From Burkholderiaceae bacterium (GTDB taxonomy: Bacteria > Pseudomonadota > Gammaproteobacteria > Burkholderiales > Burkholderiaceae_E): a DNA stretch of 64,000 nucleotides. Below the pieces are notes generated by a model that had not been told where the DNA came from, did no database searches, and saw only the letters and a program-made list of their open reading frames with translations. This document shows, piece after piece, positions 27,714-36,412 of this stretch. The stretch is taken from positions 1-64,000 of the forward strand of contig JAJPES010000057.1 in assembly GCA_021166725.1 (NCBI GenBank), given 5' to 3'. Within the stretch, counting starts at the first letter, position 1. Every line of letters begins with the position of its first letter. The translations under genes were made by a program, and so were the position numbers.

Positions 27714-27742
27714 TCGTGCTACACGAATGAAGTGTAGCACGA
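27714..27742. promoter_or_regulatory. Operator palindrome of vapBC module 1
   Basis: The arms TCGTGCTACAC and GTGTAGCACGA are perfect 11-bp inverted repeats around a 7-base spacer, directly upstream of vapB. Autoregulatory TA operators have this form. It also lies 160 bp upstream of rfbB on the other strand. Confidence 0.75.
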
Positions 27743-27905
27743 CGATCGACTTCGCCTGCGCGGTCGGCCCAAAGACCGAACGCGGGATTGCGCACGCCCG
27801 CTGTGCTCTTCGGCGCTTCCATGTCGGTAATCGCCAAGCTGGACAGAGAAGGGTAACAAGGTCGCGGGGCAGGAGCGCGCCCCCGATTTTGGATATTCTC
27901 GCCCG

Positions 27906-29000
27906 ATGATCCTCGTCACCGGCGGCTGCGGTTTCATCGGCGCGCGCTTCGTCGTCGAATGGCTCGAGAGCAGCGACGAGCCGCTGCTGAACCTCGACGC
28001 GCTCACCTATGCAGCGCGCCCCGCGGCGCTATCGACCTGCGCGACCGACGCGCGCTACCGCTTCGTGCGCGGCGACGTCTGCGACGCACCACTCGTCGCC
28101 GCCCTGCTCGCCGAGCACCGGCCGCGCGCCATCGTGCACCTGGCCGCCGAGACGCACGTCGACCGCTCGATAGCCGACGCTGCCGCCTTCGGCCGCACCA
28201 ACGCGCTCGGCACGCTCGTGTTGCTGCAGGCCGCGCACTCGCATCTCGCGGGGCTTTCCGCCGAGGAGGCCGCGCGCTTCCGCTTCCTGCACTGCTCCAC
28301 CGACGAGGTGTTCGGCTCGCTCGCAGTCGACGACGAGCCGTGCGACGAAAACGCGCCCTACCGCCCGCGCAACCCCTACGCTGCTTCGAAGGCGGCCGCC
28401 GACCATTTCGTCGCCGCCTTCCACGTGACGCACGCGGTCCCCACGCTGGTCACCCGCGGCTCGAACACCTACGGACCCGGCCAGCATCCCGAGAAGCTCG
28501 TCGCGCTGGCGATCGAGCGGCTGCTCGCCGACGAACCCGTACCGCTGTACGGCGACGGACTGGCGGTGCGCGACTGGCTGTACGTCAGCGACCACGTCGC
28601 GGCGCTGCGCACCGTGCTCGAGCGAGGCCGACCCGGCGAGAGCTACAACGTTGCCGGACATCAGAGCGTGACGAACCGCGAACTGATCGAACGGCTGATC
28701 GAAGCGGTGGACGTCGAACGCGAGGCGCATGCGGCCTGCAGCCGCGACGGCGGCGCCGTGAATAACGCGACGGTCGGCGCTTCCTGCGTCGGACTCGCCG
28801 GCACGGAGCGCAACGCCTTCGGCGAGCGCATCCGCTTCGTCGCCGACCGCCCCGGCCACGATCGCCGCTATGCGCTCGACGACCGCAAACTGCGCGCCGA
28901 GACCGGCTGGTCTCCGCAGGTGAGCCTGGGCGAGGGCCTGCGCGCGACCGTCCGCACCCGTCTCGCACCGATCGACCTTGGAATCGAGAATCCGCCGTGA
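27906..29000 (+). CDS. rfbB: RfbB (RmlB), dTDP-glucose 4,6-dehydratase
   Basis: The 364-residue extended SDR has TGGCGFIGARFV (NAD site), HLAAETHVDRSI, STDEVFGSL with the catalytic Thr/Asp/Glu, and YAASK. It makes dTDP-4-keto-6-deoxyglucose, the second step to dTDP-L-rhamnose. It starts a three-gene rmlBCD run whose genes overlap by 4 bp each; rfbA (glucose-1-phosphate thymidylyltransferase) is not in the window. Confidence 0.96.
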   Translation: MILVTGGCGFIGARFVVEWLESSDEPLLNLDALTYAARPAALSTCATDARYRFVRGDVCDAPLVAALLAEHRPRAIVHLAAETHVDRSIADAAAFGRTNALGTLVLLQAAHSHLAGLSAEEAARFRFLHCSTDEVFGSLAVDDEPCDENAPYRPRNPYAASKAAADHFVAAFHVTHAVPTLVTRGSNTYGPGQHPEKLVALAIERLLADEPVPLYGDGLAVRDWLYVSDHVAALRTVLERGRPGESYNVAGHQSVTNRELIERLIEAVDVEREAHAACSRDGGAVNNATVGASCVGLAGTERNAFGERIRFVADRPGHDRRYALDDRKLRAETGWSPQVSLGEGLRATVRTRLAPIDLGIENPP

Positions 29001-29569
29001 AACTGCGCATCGCCGATCCGAGCGGCTGGGCGCTGTTCGACTCCGAAGCGCACCACGACGAACGAGGCTGGCTCGCCGAAACGCTGCGCATCGAAGCGCT
29101 GCATGCCCACGCGGGCGGCGTGCGCATCATGCAGCAGAACCTGAGCGCGAGCCGGCGCGGCGTGCTGCGCGGCCTGCACTACCAGGTCGAAGCGCCGCAG
29201 GGCAAGCTCGTGCAGGTCGTGCAGGGCCGCATCTTCGATGCGATCGTCGACCTGCGGCGTGGTTCGCCGAGCTTCGGCAGCAGCTTCGTCTTCGAGATGC
29301 GTGCGGAGTCGCTTCAGTCGCTGTGGGTGCCGCCGGGCTTCGCCCACGGATTCCTGGCGCTCGACGACGTCGTGGTGCTGTATGCGTTGACCGAACCGCG
29401 CATCGCGCACGCCGAGCGCGTGCTGCGCTGGGATTCGCCCGAGCTCGCGATCGAATGGCCGCTGCAAGGGCGCGCGCCGCTGCTTTCCGCGCGGGATCGC
29501 TCGGCGCCGGGGTGGCGCGAGGCGCAGGCATTCGACTCGGCCGATCCCGGTCGAGACGTATCGCGGTGA
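28997..29569 (+). CDS. rfbC: RfbC (RmlC), dTDP-4-dehydrorhamnose 3,5-epimerase
   Basis: The 190-residue cupin has QQNLSASRRGVLRGLHYQ with the catalytic histidine and VPPGFAHGFLAL. It epimerises C3 and C5 of dTDP-4-keto-6-deoxyglucose. The GTG start overlaps the rfbB stop (GTGA). Confidence 0.96.
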   Translation: MKLRIADPSGWALFDSEAHHDERGWLAETLRIEALHAHAGGVRIMQQNLSASRRGVLRGLHYQVEAPQGKLVQVVQGRIFDAIVDLRRGSPSFGSSFVFEMRAESLQSLWVPPGFAHGFLALDDVVVLYALTEPRIAHAERVLRWDSPELAIEWPLQGRAPLLSARDRSAPGWREAQAFDSADPGRDVSR

Positions 29570-30534
29570 AGGAGGCCCGGCGCATCCTGCTGCTCGGCGG
29601 CACCGGCCGCCTCGGCATGGCGATCGCAAGACACATCCGACTCGCCGCGAACGCGAGCATCGACGCATGCGGGTCGGCCCGCGAAACCGGTCCGTCGTCC
29701 GCCCGGCCCGCGCCCGCGCTTTTCGCGCCGTCGCGCATCGCGCTGGCGCTCGATACGCGCATACCACTCGAGGCCGCCGAGCGCTGGATCGAAACCTGGA
29801 AACCCGAGGTCATCGTCAATTGCATCGCGGCGAGCGACGTCGACCGCTGCGAACACGAACCGCTCGAAGCGATCCGCATCAACACCGATCTGCCCGGCGC
29901 ACTGGCAAAAGCCGCCCGACGCGCAAACGTGCACCTCGTTCATTTCTCCACCGATTTCGTATTCGACGGCGAATTGCGGCGACCGTATCGGGAGGACGAC
30001 CCGGCAGCGCCGCTGTCGGTTTACGGCGAAAGCAAGCTGCACGGCGAAAAGGCGATCGCCTCCGAAAATCCGTCGCACTGGATATTCCGCATCAGCTGGC
30101 TCTATGGGGGCCGCGAGCGAAATCTCGCCGCCACGCTGCTCGATCCGGCCAACGCCGGGCGCACCATCGCGCTGAGCGTCGACCGCATCGGCGTGCCGAA
30201 CCCGGTCCAGTTGCTCGCCCGGGAAATCGTGCACGCGATCGGATACGTGCATGGGCCGCTGCAGCCGGCCGACGGCGTTTATCACCTGTCGTGCCGGGGG
30301 CAGGCGAGCTGGCACGAATTCGGCCGCGAGTTCGTCGCGCAGGCAATCGACGCGGGCTGCCTCGCGCCCGGCAATGCACCGCGAATCGAGGCGATCCACG
30401 AACAGACCATGGAGCGTCCGGCACGGCGTCCGCCCTGGTCGGTACTCGACGCGTCCAGATACGAAACGACGTTCGAACGTCCGCTCCCCGATTGGCGCGC
30501 GGCGATAACGCTCGCACTGCAACGAGCGGAGTAA
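29566..30534 (+). CDS. rfbD: RfbD (RmlD), dTDP-4-dehydrorhamnose reductase
   Basis: The 322-residue SDR has LLLGGTGRLGMAIARHI (NADPH site), HFSTDFVFDGE, YGESKLHGEKAI with the catalytic Tyr/Lys, and FRISWLYGG. It makes dTDP-L-rhamnose. The GTG at 29566 overlaps the rfbC stop. An insertion of about 25 residues after the first strand (near 30-55) is longer than usual. Confidence 0.93.
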   Translation: MKEARRILLLGGTGRLGMAIARHIRLAANASIDACGSARETGPSSARPAPALFAPSRIALALDTRIPLEAAERWIETWKPEVIVNCIAASDVDRCEHEPLEAIRINTDLPGALAKAARRANVHLVHFSTDFVFDGELRRPYREDDPAAPLSVYGESKLHGEKAIASENPSHWIFRISWLYGGRERNLAATLLDPANAGRTIALSVDRIGVPNPVQLLAREIVHAIGYVHGPLQPADGVYHLSCRGQASWHEFGREFVAQAIDAGCLAPGNAPRIEAIHEQTMERPARRPPWSVLDASRYETTFERPLPDWRAAITLALQRAE

Positions 30535-30650
30535 CCCGAATGCACCATATTCCGGTAGTGCTCCCTGCACGCCTTGTGGCAGTATTCCGCGACGCGCGGA
30601 TCACCCGATTCCGCGGAAGAAGGACCTGAACCGAGGAGTCACAAAAGAAA

Positions 30651-30989
30651 ATGCCGCGTCGATCTTATGAATCCATTCGCAAGCAGATCGAGAAACTCGA
30701 AGCACAGGCCGCAAAACTCGAAGCCGTCGCCGACGAGAAGAAGAAGAAGTCCGTCGGACAGGTCGTCACGCTGATGAAAAAACTCGACGTCACCGCCGAA
30801 GACCTCGTCGAGTACCGCCCGCGCCGGGGCCGCGCCGCGAAGAAGGCGGCCGGCACCCGCAAACCGGTGGCGCCGAAGTTCCGCAACAGCAAGACCGGTG
30901 AAACCTGGAGCGGTCGCGGCCGTACGCCGCGCTGGCTGGCCGCGCTCGAGGCGCAGGGGAAATCGCGCGAGGATTACAGGATCCAGTAG
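30651..30989 (+). CDS. H-NS family nucleoid-associated protein
   Basis: The 112-residue protein has a coiled-coil N-terminal oligomerisation region (about 5-60) and the H-NS DNA-binding motif KTGETWSGRGRTPRWL near the C-terminus. Such proteins silence AT-rich, acquired DNA. A Lys/Arg-rich linker (RRGRAAKKAAGTRK) joins the parts. Its place at the edge of a polysaccharide region bearing imported genes is suggestive, but regulation of those genes is inference. Confidence 0.92.
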   Translation: MPRRSYESIRKQIEKLEAQAAKLEAVADEKKKKSVGQVVTLMKKLDVTAEDLVEYRPRRGRAAKKAAGTRKPVAPKFRNSKTGETWSGRGRTPRWLAALEAQGKSREDYRIQ

Positions 30990-31014
30990 GAGCGGGTTCA
31001 GCGAACGGGGAGGA

Positions 31015-31415
31015 TCACTCGGCTCGAAGCGCGCGTTCGAGCAATGGATGCCGGCGCTCGGCGAACGGATCGACGACCGTAATACCGCGCCAGGTGAAAC
31101 CCGGCGCAAGATCCTCGCCGAGCAGCATTCGGCACTGGTTCTCGGCGACTACCGACAGGATCAAAGCGTCCCAGATCTGCAATTCGCGATCCGCGGATAA
31201 ATCGAGTGCTGCCTGAAATGCGCGCCACGATGAGTCGGCTACCTCGAAACTGTCGGCCCACTCGAGAATCGCATTTCGCGCTTCCTTGCGGCTGCGTAAC
31301 AGCTTTTTCGTGAGAACGTTGAAAAGCTCTCCGAGGACCTGGGCCGGAACGATCACGGCATTGCCCGGCAGGAGCGCAATCAACTCGCGGGCGCAGGCGA
31401 GGATATCCGTTGCGA
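31015..31415 (-). pseudogene. PIN-domain toxin, 5' end deleted
   Basis: The frame from about 31415 down reads as the C-terminal two thirds of a PIN toxin: VIVPAQVLGELFNVLTKKLL (Glu ligand), LQIWDALILSVV (Asp ligand) and ITVVDPFAE at the end. The first strand with the DTNVLxY aspartate is missing. The sequence instead joins the 5' part of a Phd-type antitoxin gene in another frame. The frame is open from 31485, but the upstream residues are not PIN-like. It is probably inactive through an internal deletion. Confidence 0.7.
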
Positions 31416-31423
31416 GAGCGCAT

Positions 31424-31552
31424 GTCCGATGCTGGAACGATCGCGGCCACCGCTTTCCCGCGCGACAGAACGGTGATGCGCCCACCGCGCGATACTTCTT
31501 TCAACAGAGCCGAGAAATGCCGATTCGCATCGGCGGCGCTGACGCTTCTCAT
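31424..31552 (-). pseudogene. Phd/YefM-type antitoxin, 3' end deleted
   Basis: The first ~43 residues (MRSVSAADANRHFSALLKEV then GRITVLSRGKAVAAIVPASD) are a clear Phd/YefM DNA-binding start. After codon 43 the sequence no longer resembles the family and passes into the toxin remnant in a different frame. The frame itself stays open to 30998, so a chimeric protein could still be made. Confidence 0.7.
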
Positions 31553-31573
31553 CGCAGGACAACCGATATATAG

Positions 31574-31590
31574 GTAGTGATGAGCACTAC
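31574..31590. promoter_or_regulatory. Inverted repeat upstream of the Phd remnant
   Basis: GTAGTG-N5-CACTAC lies 22 bp upstream of the antitoxin start and could be the old autoregulatory operator. The arms are only 6 bp, so support is modest. Confidence 0.4.
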
Positions 31591-31648
31591 TTAATCGCGC
31601 CGAGCACCATCACGCAAGAAAACGCGTGATCCCTCGCCGCAACGTCCG

Positions 31649-33040
31649 CTAGAACGGTAGGCGTGCCTCGGGCGAGACCGCGCGGATCGCGCGCCTGAAA
31701 TCCGCCTGGATGCGCTCGAGCGCCGCCGGCGTATCGGCCTCGAAGCGGATCACGACCACCGGCGTCGTGTTCGACGGTCGCGCGAGGCCGAAACCGTCCG
31801 GATATTCCACCCGCACGCCGTCGATGGTAATGACCTCGGTCGCTCCGTCGAAGCGGGCTTCGCGCTGCAGTTTCTCCACCAGCGCAAAATTCTCGCCCTC
31901 GGCGGTTTTCAGGTGCAATTCCGGCGTCGCCGGAGAATCGGGCAATGCGTCGAGCACCGCGCCCGGATTCCGGCTGCTCGAAAGGATCTCGAGCAGTCGC
32001 GCGCCGGTATAAAGGCCGTCGTCGAACCCGTACCAGCGCTCCTTGAAGAAGACGTGCCCGCTCATCTCCCCGGCGAGCGGCGCACCGCTTTCCTTCAGCT
32101 TGGCCTTGATCAGCGAATGCCCGGTGCGCCACATCGTCGGGCGACCGCCATGCGAGCGGACGAACGAAGCGACGTTGCGACTGCATTTCACGTCGTAGAC
32201 GATCTCCGCACCCGGGTTCCGCGAGAGCACGTCCTTCGCGAACAGCATCAATTGCCGATCGGGCCAGATGATGTTGCCGTCCTTCGTCACGACACCGAGC
32301 CGATCGCCGTCGCCGTCGAAGGCCAGGCCGATTTCCGCATCGGTTTCGCGCAGACAGCGGATCAGGTCCTGCAGGTTTTCCGGATGCGCCGGATCCGGAT
32401 GGTGGTTCGGAAACGTTCCGTCGACTTCGCAAAACAACTCGATAACCTCGCAGCCCAGCGCGCGAAAGAGTTGCGGCGCGACCGCGCCGGCAACGCCGTT
32501 ACCGCAATCGATCGCGATCTTCATCGGACGGGCGAGCTTCACGTCGCCGACGATGCGCTCGATGTAACGCGCGACGAGATCTTCGCTGCGCATGCCACCG
32601 CGGCGCTGCCCGGACACCGCGGCGGGCGCACCGAAAACGATCGTTCCTCGCAACCGCTGGATCGCGTCGCCGTAAATCGCATCGCCGGCGATGACCATCT
32701 TCAGGCCGTTGTAGTCGGGGGGATTGTGACTCCCGGTAACGGCCACTCCGGTACGCGTGCCCAACTCGAAAGTCGCGTAATAGACGACCGGCGTCGGCAC
32801 CATGCCGATGTCGATCACATCGACGCCGGCGTCGCGGAACCCCTCAGCGAGCGCAGCGGACAGCGCGGGGCCCGACAGGCGGCCATCACGACCGATCACC
32901 GTCTCGCGCATGCCGGCCTCTCGCGCCTGTGCGCCGAGGGCGAGACCGATCGCTCGCACCACATCGACCGTGAGCGTGTCGTCGACGATGCCGCGGATGT
33001 CGTAGGCCTTGAAGATCGACGGCGATATGCGCATGGGCAT
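31649..33040 (-). CDS. algC: Phosphomannomutase/phosphoglucomutase (AlgC/ManB type)
   Basis: The 463-residue enzyme has the phosphoserine loop TGSHNPPDYNG, the metal-binding AFDGDGDRLG, the sugar-specificity loop GEMSGHVFF and the phosphate-binding RPSNTTPVVV. It interconverts hexose 6- and 1-phosphates for nucleotide-sugar synthesis. The length equals P. aeruginosa AlgC as I recall it. The ATG at 33040 overlaps the VapC stop (TGATG), so translation is probably coupled to a TA operon; a second, damaged TA locus lies just downstream. Confidence 0.93.
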   Translation of the reverse strand: MPMRISPSIFKAYDIRGIVDDTLTVDVVRAIGLALGAQAREAGMRETVIGRDGRLSGPALSAALAEGFRDAGVDVIDIGMVPTPVVYYATFELGTRTGVAVTGSHNPPDYNGLKMVIAGDAIYGDAIQRLRGTIVFGAPAAVSGQRRGGMRSEDLVARYIERIVGDVKLARPMKIAIDCGNGVAGAVAPQLFRALGCEVIELFCEVDGTFPNHHPDPAHPENLQDLIRCLRETDAEIGLAFDGDGDRLGVVTKDGNIIWPDRQLMLFAKDVLSRNPGAEIVYDVKCSRNVASFVRSHGGRPTMWRTGHSLIKAKLKESGAPLAGEMSGHVFFKERWYGFDDGLYTGARLLEILSSSRNPGAVLDALPDSPATPELHLKTAEGENFALVEKLQREARFDGATEVITIDGVRVEYPDGFGLARPSNTTPVVVIRFEADTPAALERIQADFRRAIRAVSPEARLPF

Positions 33041-33441
33041 CACGTGGAGAGTTGCACGAGCCGAAGGTCGGTGCATTCCGCGATGGCGCGGAAATCCCGA
33101 TCCTTGGTCAACAAGACAAGATCGTGTCGCAGGCATCCCTGCGCGATCAGACAATCGACATTCGAGCGAATCGTGCGCCCGCGTGAGCGACATGCCCTGA
33201 AAATCCGCGCAGCCTCGAGGCAGTCGCCGCGATCGGCTTCGGGCAATTCGTCGAAAGCCTCGAGTAGATGAGCGATGCGCGCGGCCTCGCCGTCGCCACG
33301 GAGACCCGAGAGAAGCTCGACCAGCACGATTCCCGGAATTTGAATCGGCTCCCCGTCGGCGATCAAGGCAGCCAGCAGTTGCGCTTCACGGGAATCGTGA
33401 GCATTGAAGAAGTCGATCCATACAGAAGTGTCAACGAGCAT
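33040..33441 (-). CDS. vapC: VapC-family PIN-domain toxin (module 2)
   Basis: The 133-residue PIN protein begins MLVDTSVWIDFFNAHD and has IVLVELLSGLRG (Glu), RSNVDCLIAQGCLRHD (Asp) and LLTKDRDFRAIAE (Asp), giving all four acidic ligands. It overlaps the antitoxin gene by 11 bp upstream and the phosphomannomutase start downstream. Confidence 0.92.
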   Translation of the reverse strand: MLVDTSVWIDFFNAHDSREAQLLAALIADGEPIQIPGIVLVELLSGLRGDGEAARIAHLLEAFDELPEADRGDCLEAARIFRACRSRGRTIRSNVDCLIAQGCLRHDLVLLTKDRDFRAIAECTDLRLVQLST

Positions 33442-33649
33442 CGCTCGCACTTTCGTTACGAGTTCTGCGCAACTGGTCGAGATCGCCGTCCCAGCTGACC
33501 TTCCCGCGTAATGCAAGGAGTTCGCGGCGCTTCAAGGATTTCGACAACTCGACGAGGGCAGCGTTGATCGCCGCCTTCTTCGTCTCGAAGGCTCCCAGGC
33601 GGAGAACCTCCTGCAGCAGATCGTCATCGACTTCGACGTGCGTTTTCAT
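33431..33649 (-). CDS. vapB: VapB-type antitoxin (module 2)
   Basis: The 72-residue protein resembles the small VapB family with MKTHVEVDDDLLQEVLRLGA, TKKAAINAALVELSKSLKRR and a C-terminal ALRGKVSWDGDLDQLRR that fits into PIN toxins. The ATG at 33649 is preferred to an upstream in-frame codon at 33676. Confidence 0.88.
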   Translation of the reverse strand: MKTHVEVDDDLLQEVLRLGAFETKKAAINAALVELSKSLKRRELLALRGKVSWDGDLDQLRRTRNESASDAR

Positions 33650-33668
33650 CCCAAGAGGATAGCACTCG

Positions 33669-33699
33669 ATGTACATGAAAGCGCTAGTTCTGTGTACAT
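33669..33699. promoter_or_regulatory. Inverted repeat upstream of vapBC module 2
   Basis: ATGTACA at 33669-33675 and TGTACAT at 33693-33699 are inverted copies about 20 bp upstream of vapB and are a candidate operator. Confidence 0.5.
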
Positions 33700-33754
33700 A
33701 GACCGTCTGGATCCTTGCACGGTCATCAAGTGCGCGGGCCGGGCCTCGAACGCG

Positions 33755-35641
33755 CTACGCCCCGCCCGCCGCAGAACTCTTCCCGGCCACCACCCGCAGC
33801 GCTGGCGCCTGCTTCGGCAGGAAAGGCGTGTACTCGGGCACGCGCGCAGCCAGCTCCTTACGCACAGTCGCGTCGTCGGCGGGCGCGGGCTGCTCGAGCC
33901 AGCTTCGCAGCGACGCGAGGAAGTCGACGTCCACGGGACGAGAACGCGCGATGCGCAGCTTCGGATGCGGCGTCTCGCGCGTCTGCTCGGCGTCCGCGAG
34001 GAGTTCCTCGTATAGCTTCTCGCCGGGACGAAGGCCGGTGAACTCGATGCGGATGTCGGATTCCGAATAGCCGGACAGTCGGATCATGTTGCGCGCGAGA
34101 TCGACGATCTTCACCGGCTCACCCATGTCGAGCACGAAGATCTCGCCGCCTCCGCCCATCGCGGCCGCCTGCAGCACGAGTTGCGCGGCTTCGGGAATCG
34201 ACATGAAGTAGCGCGTTATGTCCGGGTGGGTGACGGTGACCGGCCCGCCCTTGGCGATCTGCGCCTGGAACTTGGGGATGACACTGCCGGCGCTGCCGAG
34301 GACATTGCCGAAGCGGACGATTTCGAACTGGGTCGCTTCGCCGGAAGCCTGGAGCGCCTGGCATGCCATCTCGGCGAGACGCTTCGTGGCTCCCATGACG
34401 TTCGTGGGGTTCACGGCCTTGTCGGTGGAGATGAGGACGAAGCGCTCGGCGCCGAACTCGCGCGCGCACTCGGCGACGCGCAGCGTGCCGAGGACGTTGT
34501 TGCGCACCGCCTGCCATGCGTTGCCGACCTCCATCAGTGGGACGTGCTTGTAGGCGGCGGCGTGGAAGATCACGTCCGGACGGTGCGTCTCAAAGACCTC
34601 GCACACGCGCGCGGCATCCTTGACGTCGCCCGCCAGCGGAACGATCCGCAATTGCGGGCGGTTCACTGCGAACCACTGCTCGAGTGTGTACAGCGCATAC
34701 TCGTTGTGCTCGAAGAGCACGAGCGTCGCCGGATCGAAGCGCGAGAGCTGGCGGCACAACTCGCTCCCGATCGACCCGCCCGCTCCGGTCACGAGCACCG
34801 TACGTCCGCGGAGCATCGACTCGACGTGCTCGGTGTCGATCTGCACCGTTTCGCGCCCGAGCAGGTCCTCGATCTCGACCCTTCGCAGCAACGACACGGA
34901 TACACGGCCCGAGAGCAGGTCCTCGATGCCCGGGACCGTGAAAACCAGCGCCCCCGCACCAACGGCGAGATCGGTCGCGCGCCGGCGCGTCGCCGAAGAC
35001 GCCGAAGGAATGGCGAGGATCACATGGCGCGCCTTCTCGTCCTCGAGCACCTGCGGAAGCATCTCGATGGCACCGAAGACCGGCCGCCCGAGCACCTCCC
35101 TGCCCCACTTGCCCGGGTCATCGTCGACGAGGCCAACGACGCGCCAATCGGGGAGCCGATCGAGATCGCGCACGAGCATCGCACCGCCCCGACCCGCGCC
35201 GACGATCACGACCGGCTTGCCCTCGGCGCTCAAGCCGCCGTAGAGCCGCTGCTCCTTGCTCATCCGGTACAGGACGCGACCCCCGGCCATCCAGGCCGCG
35301 AGCAGCATCGGGTAGAGCACGAGCGTCGATCGCGGCGTGCTCTCGTCGAAGCGGTACAGCGCGGCGAACACGATCAGCACGAGCGACGACATGGCGACGA
35401 CACGAAGCACACGCTTCAGGTCAGGCAGGCTGGCGAAGATCCACAGGCCCCGGTAGAGCCCCGCGTAGCGGCAGATGAGGAAATGTGCGGGGACGACGAC
35501 GAGCAGGCCCAGGTACATGTGCTCTACATAAGCGGCGGGCCAGTCGAAGTTGAAGCGCAGCAGGAACGCACCGACCCAGGCGAAGACGGGCGCAGCGAGG
35601 TCGAACAGCGCGGCGAAGATGGAGCGGAGCGAGATGCGCAC
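33755..35641 (-). CDS. WbpM/CapD-type membrane nucleotide-sugar 4,6-dehydratase
   Basis: The 628-residue protein has four N-terminal membrane segments (about 1-115), a first Rossmann-like domain ([20 protein letters not shown]) and a C-terminal SDR domain ([38 protein letters not shown]). Met replaces the usual SDR tyrosine in MGATK, as in WbpM. These enzymes convert UDP-GlcNAc to the 4-keto-6-deoxy sugar at the membrane. The start is a GTG at 35641; a longer open frame upstream is antisense to the acetyltransferase gene. It is divergent from the wbpD-like gene. Confidence 0.9.
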   Translation of the reverse strand: MRISLRSIFAALFDLAAPVFAWVGAFLLRFNFDWPAAYVEHMYLGLLVVVPAHFLICRYAGLYRGLWIFASLPDLKRVLRVVAMSSLVLIVFAALYRFDESTPRSTLVLYPMLLAAWMAGGRVLYRMSKEQRLYGGLSAEGKPVVIVGAGRGGAMLVRDLDRLPDWRVVGLVDDDPGKWGREVLGRPVFGAIEMLPQVLEDEKARHVILAIPSASSATRRRATDLAVGAGALVFTVPGIEDLLSGRVSVSLLRRVEIEDLLGRETVQIDTEHVESMLRGRTVLVTGAGGSIGSELCRQLSRFDPATLVLFEHNEYALYTLEQWFAVNRPQLRIVPLAGDVKDAARVCEVFETHRPDVIFHAAAYKHVPLMEVGNAWQAVRNNVLGTLRVAECAREFGAERFVLISTDKAVNPTNVMGATKRLAEMACQALQASGEATQFEIVRFGNVLGSAGSVIPKFQAQIAKGGPVTVTHPDITRYFMSIPEAAQLVLQAAAMGGGGEIFVLDMGEPVKIVDLARNMIRLSGYSESDIRIEFTGLRPGEKLYEELLADAEQTRETPHPKLRIARSRPVDVDFLASLRSWLEQPAPADDATVRKELAARVPEYTPFLPKQAPALRVVAGKSSAAGGA

Positions 35642-35803
35642 GGTCGCGATCTTACGCTGGCACCGGCGCCTACCCGGGAAAACCCGTGGTGCTGCTCGCG
35701 AATGACCGCCAGGGAGCGCCGGATGCAGCGGCGTCGAGCGGCCGGGATCGGCTGCACGCGGTGCCGTAGAATGCCGTCCGGCATTGGGCAGCAGGAAGCA
35801 GGA

Positions 35804-36385
35804 ATGGACAGCGTCGACATTCACCCGTCGGCCATCGTTGACGAAGGCGCGCAGGTCGGTGCGGGAACACGGATCTGGCACTGGGTTCACGTATGCGCCG
35901 GCGCCCGGATCGGCGACCGCTGCTCGCTCGGGCAGAACGTCTTCGTCGGGAACCGGGTCGTCATCGGGGACCGCGTGAAGATCCAGAACAATGTCTCGAT
36001 CTATGACAACGTGACGCTCGAGGACGATGTGTTCTGCGGCCCGAGCATGGTGTTCACGAACGTCTACAACCCGCGCGCCGCGGTTGAGCGCAAGAGCGAG
36101 TACCGCGACACGGTCGTGCGCCGGGGCGCCACGCTCGGCGCGAACTGCACAATCGTCTGCGGCGTGACGATCGGCGAATACGCGTTCGTCGGCGCCGGCG
36201 CGGTCGTGAACCGCGACGTCCCGGCCTACGCGCTGATGGTCGGCGTGCCGGCGCGCCAGGTCGGCTGGATGAGCCGGCACGGCGAGCAGCTCGATCTCCC
36301 CTTGAAGGGAAGCGGCGAAGCCGTCTGCCCGCACACCGGCGATCGCTATCGCCTGCGCGACGGCATTTGTACGCTTCGGCCCTGA
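35804..36385 (+). CDS. wbpD: WbpD-type UDP-3-amino-GlcNAcA N-acetyltransferase
   Basis: The 193-residue protein is a left-handed beta-helix of hexapeptide repeats ([37 protein letters not shown]) with [14 protein letters not shown], a signature of the WbpD/WlbB group. It acetylates the 3-amino group of UDP-GlcNAc3NA. The ATG at 35804 has AGGA just upstream. It is followed after 27 bp by the wbpE-type aminotransferase that makes its substrate. Confidence 0.92.
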   Translation: MDSVDIHPSAIVDEGAQVGAGTRIWHWVHVCAGARIGDRCSLGQNVFVGNRVVIGDRVKIQNNVSIYDNVTLEDDVFCGPSMVFTNVYNPRAAVERKSEYRDTVVRRGATLGANCTIVCGVTIGEYAFVGAGAVVNRDVPAYALMVGVPARQVGWMSRHGEQLDLPLKGSGEAVCPHTGDRYRLRDGICTLRP

Positions 36386-36412
36386 CCTCCCCGCATTCGA
36401 TCCAGGCACCCC

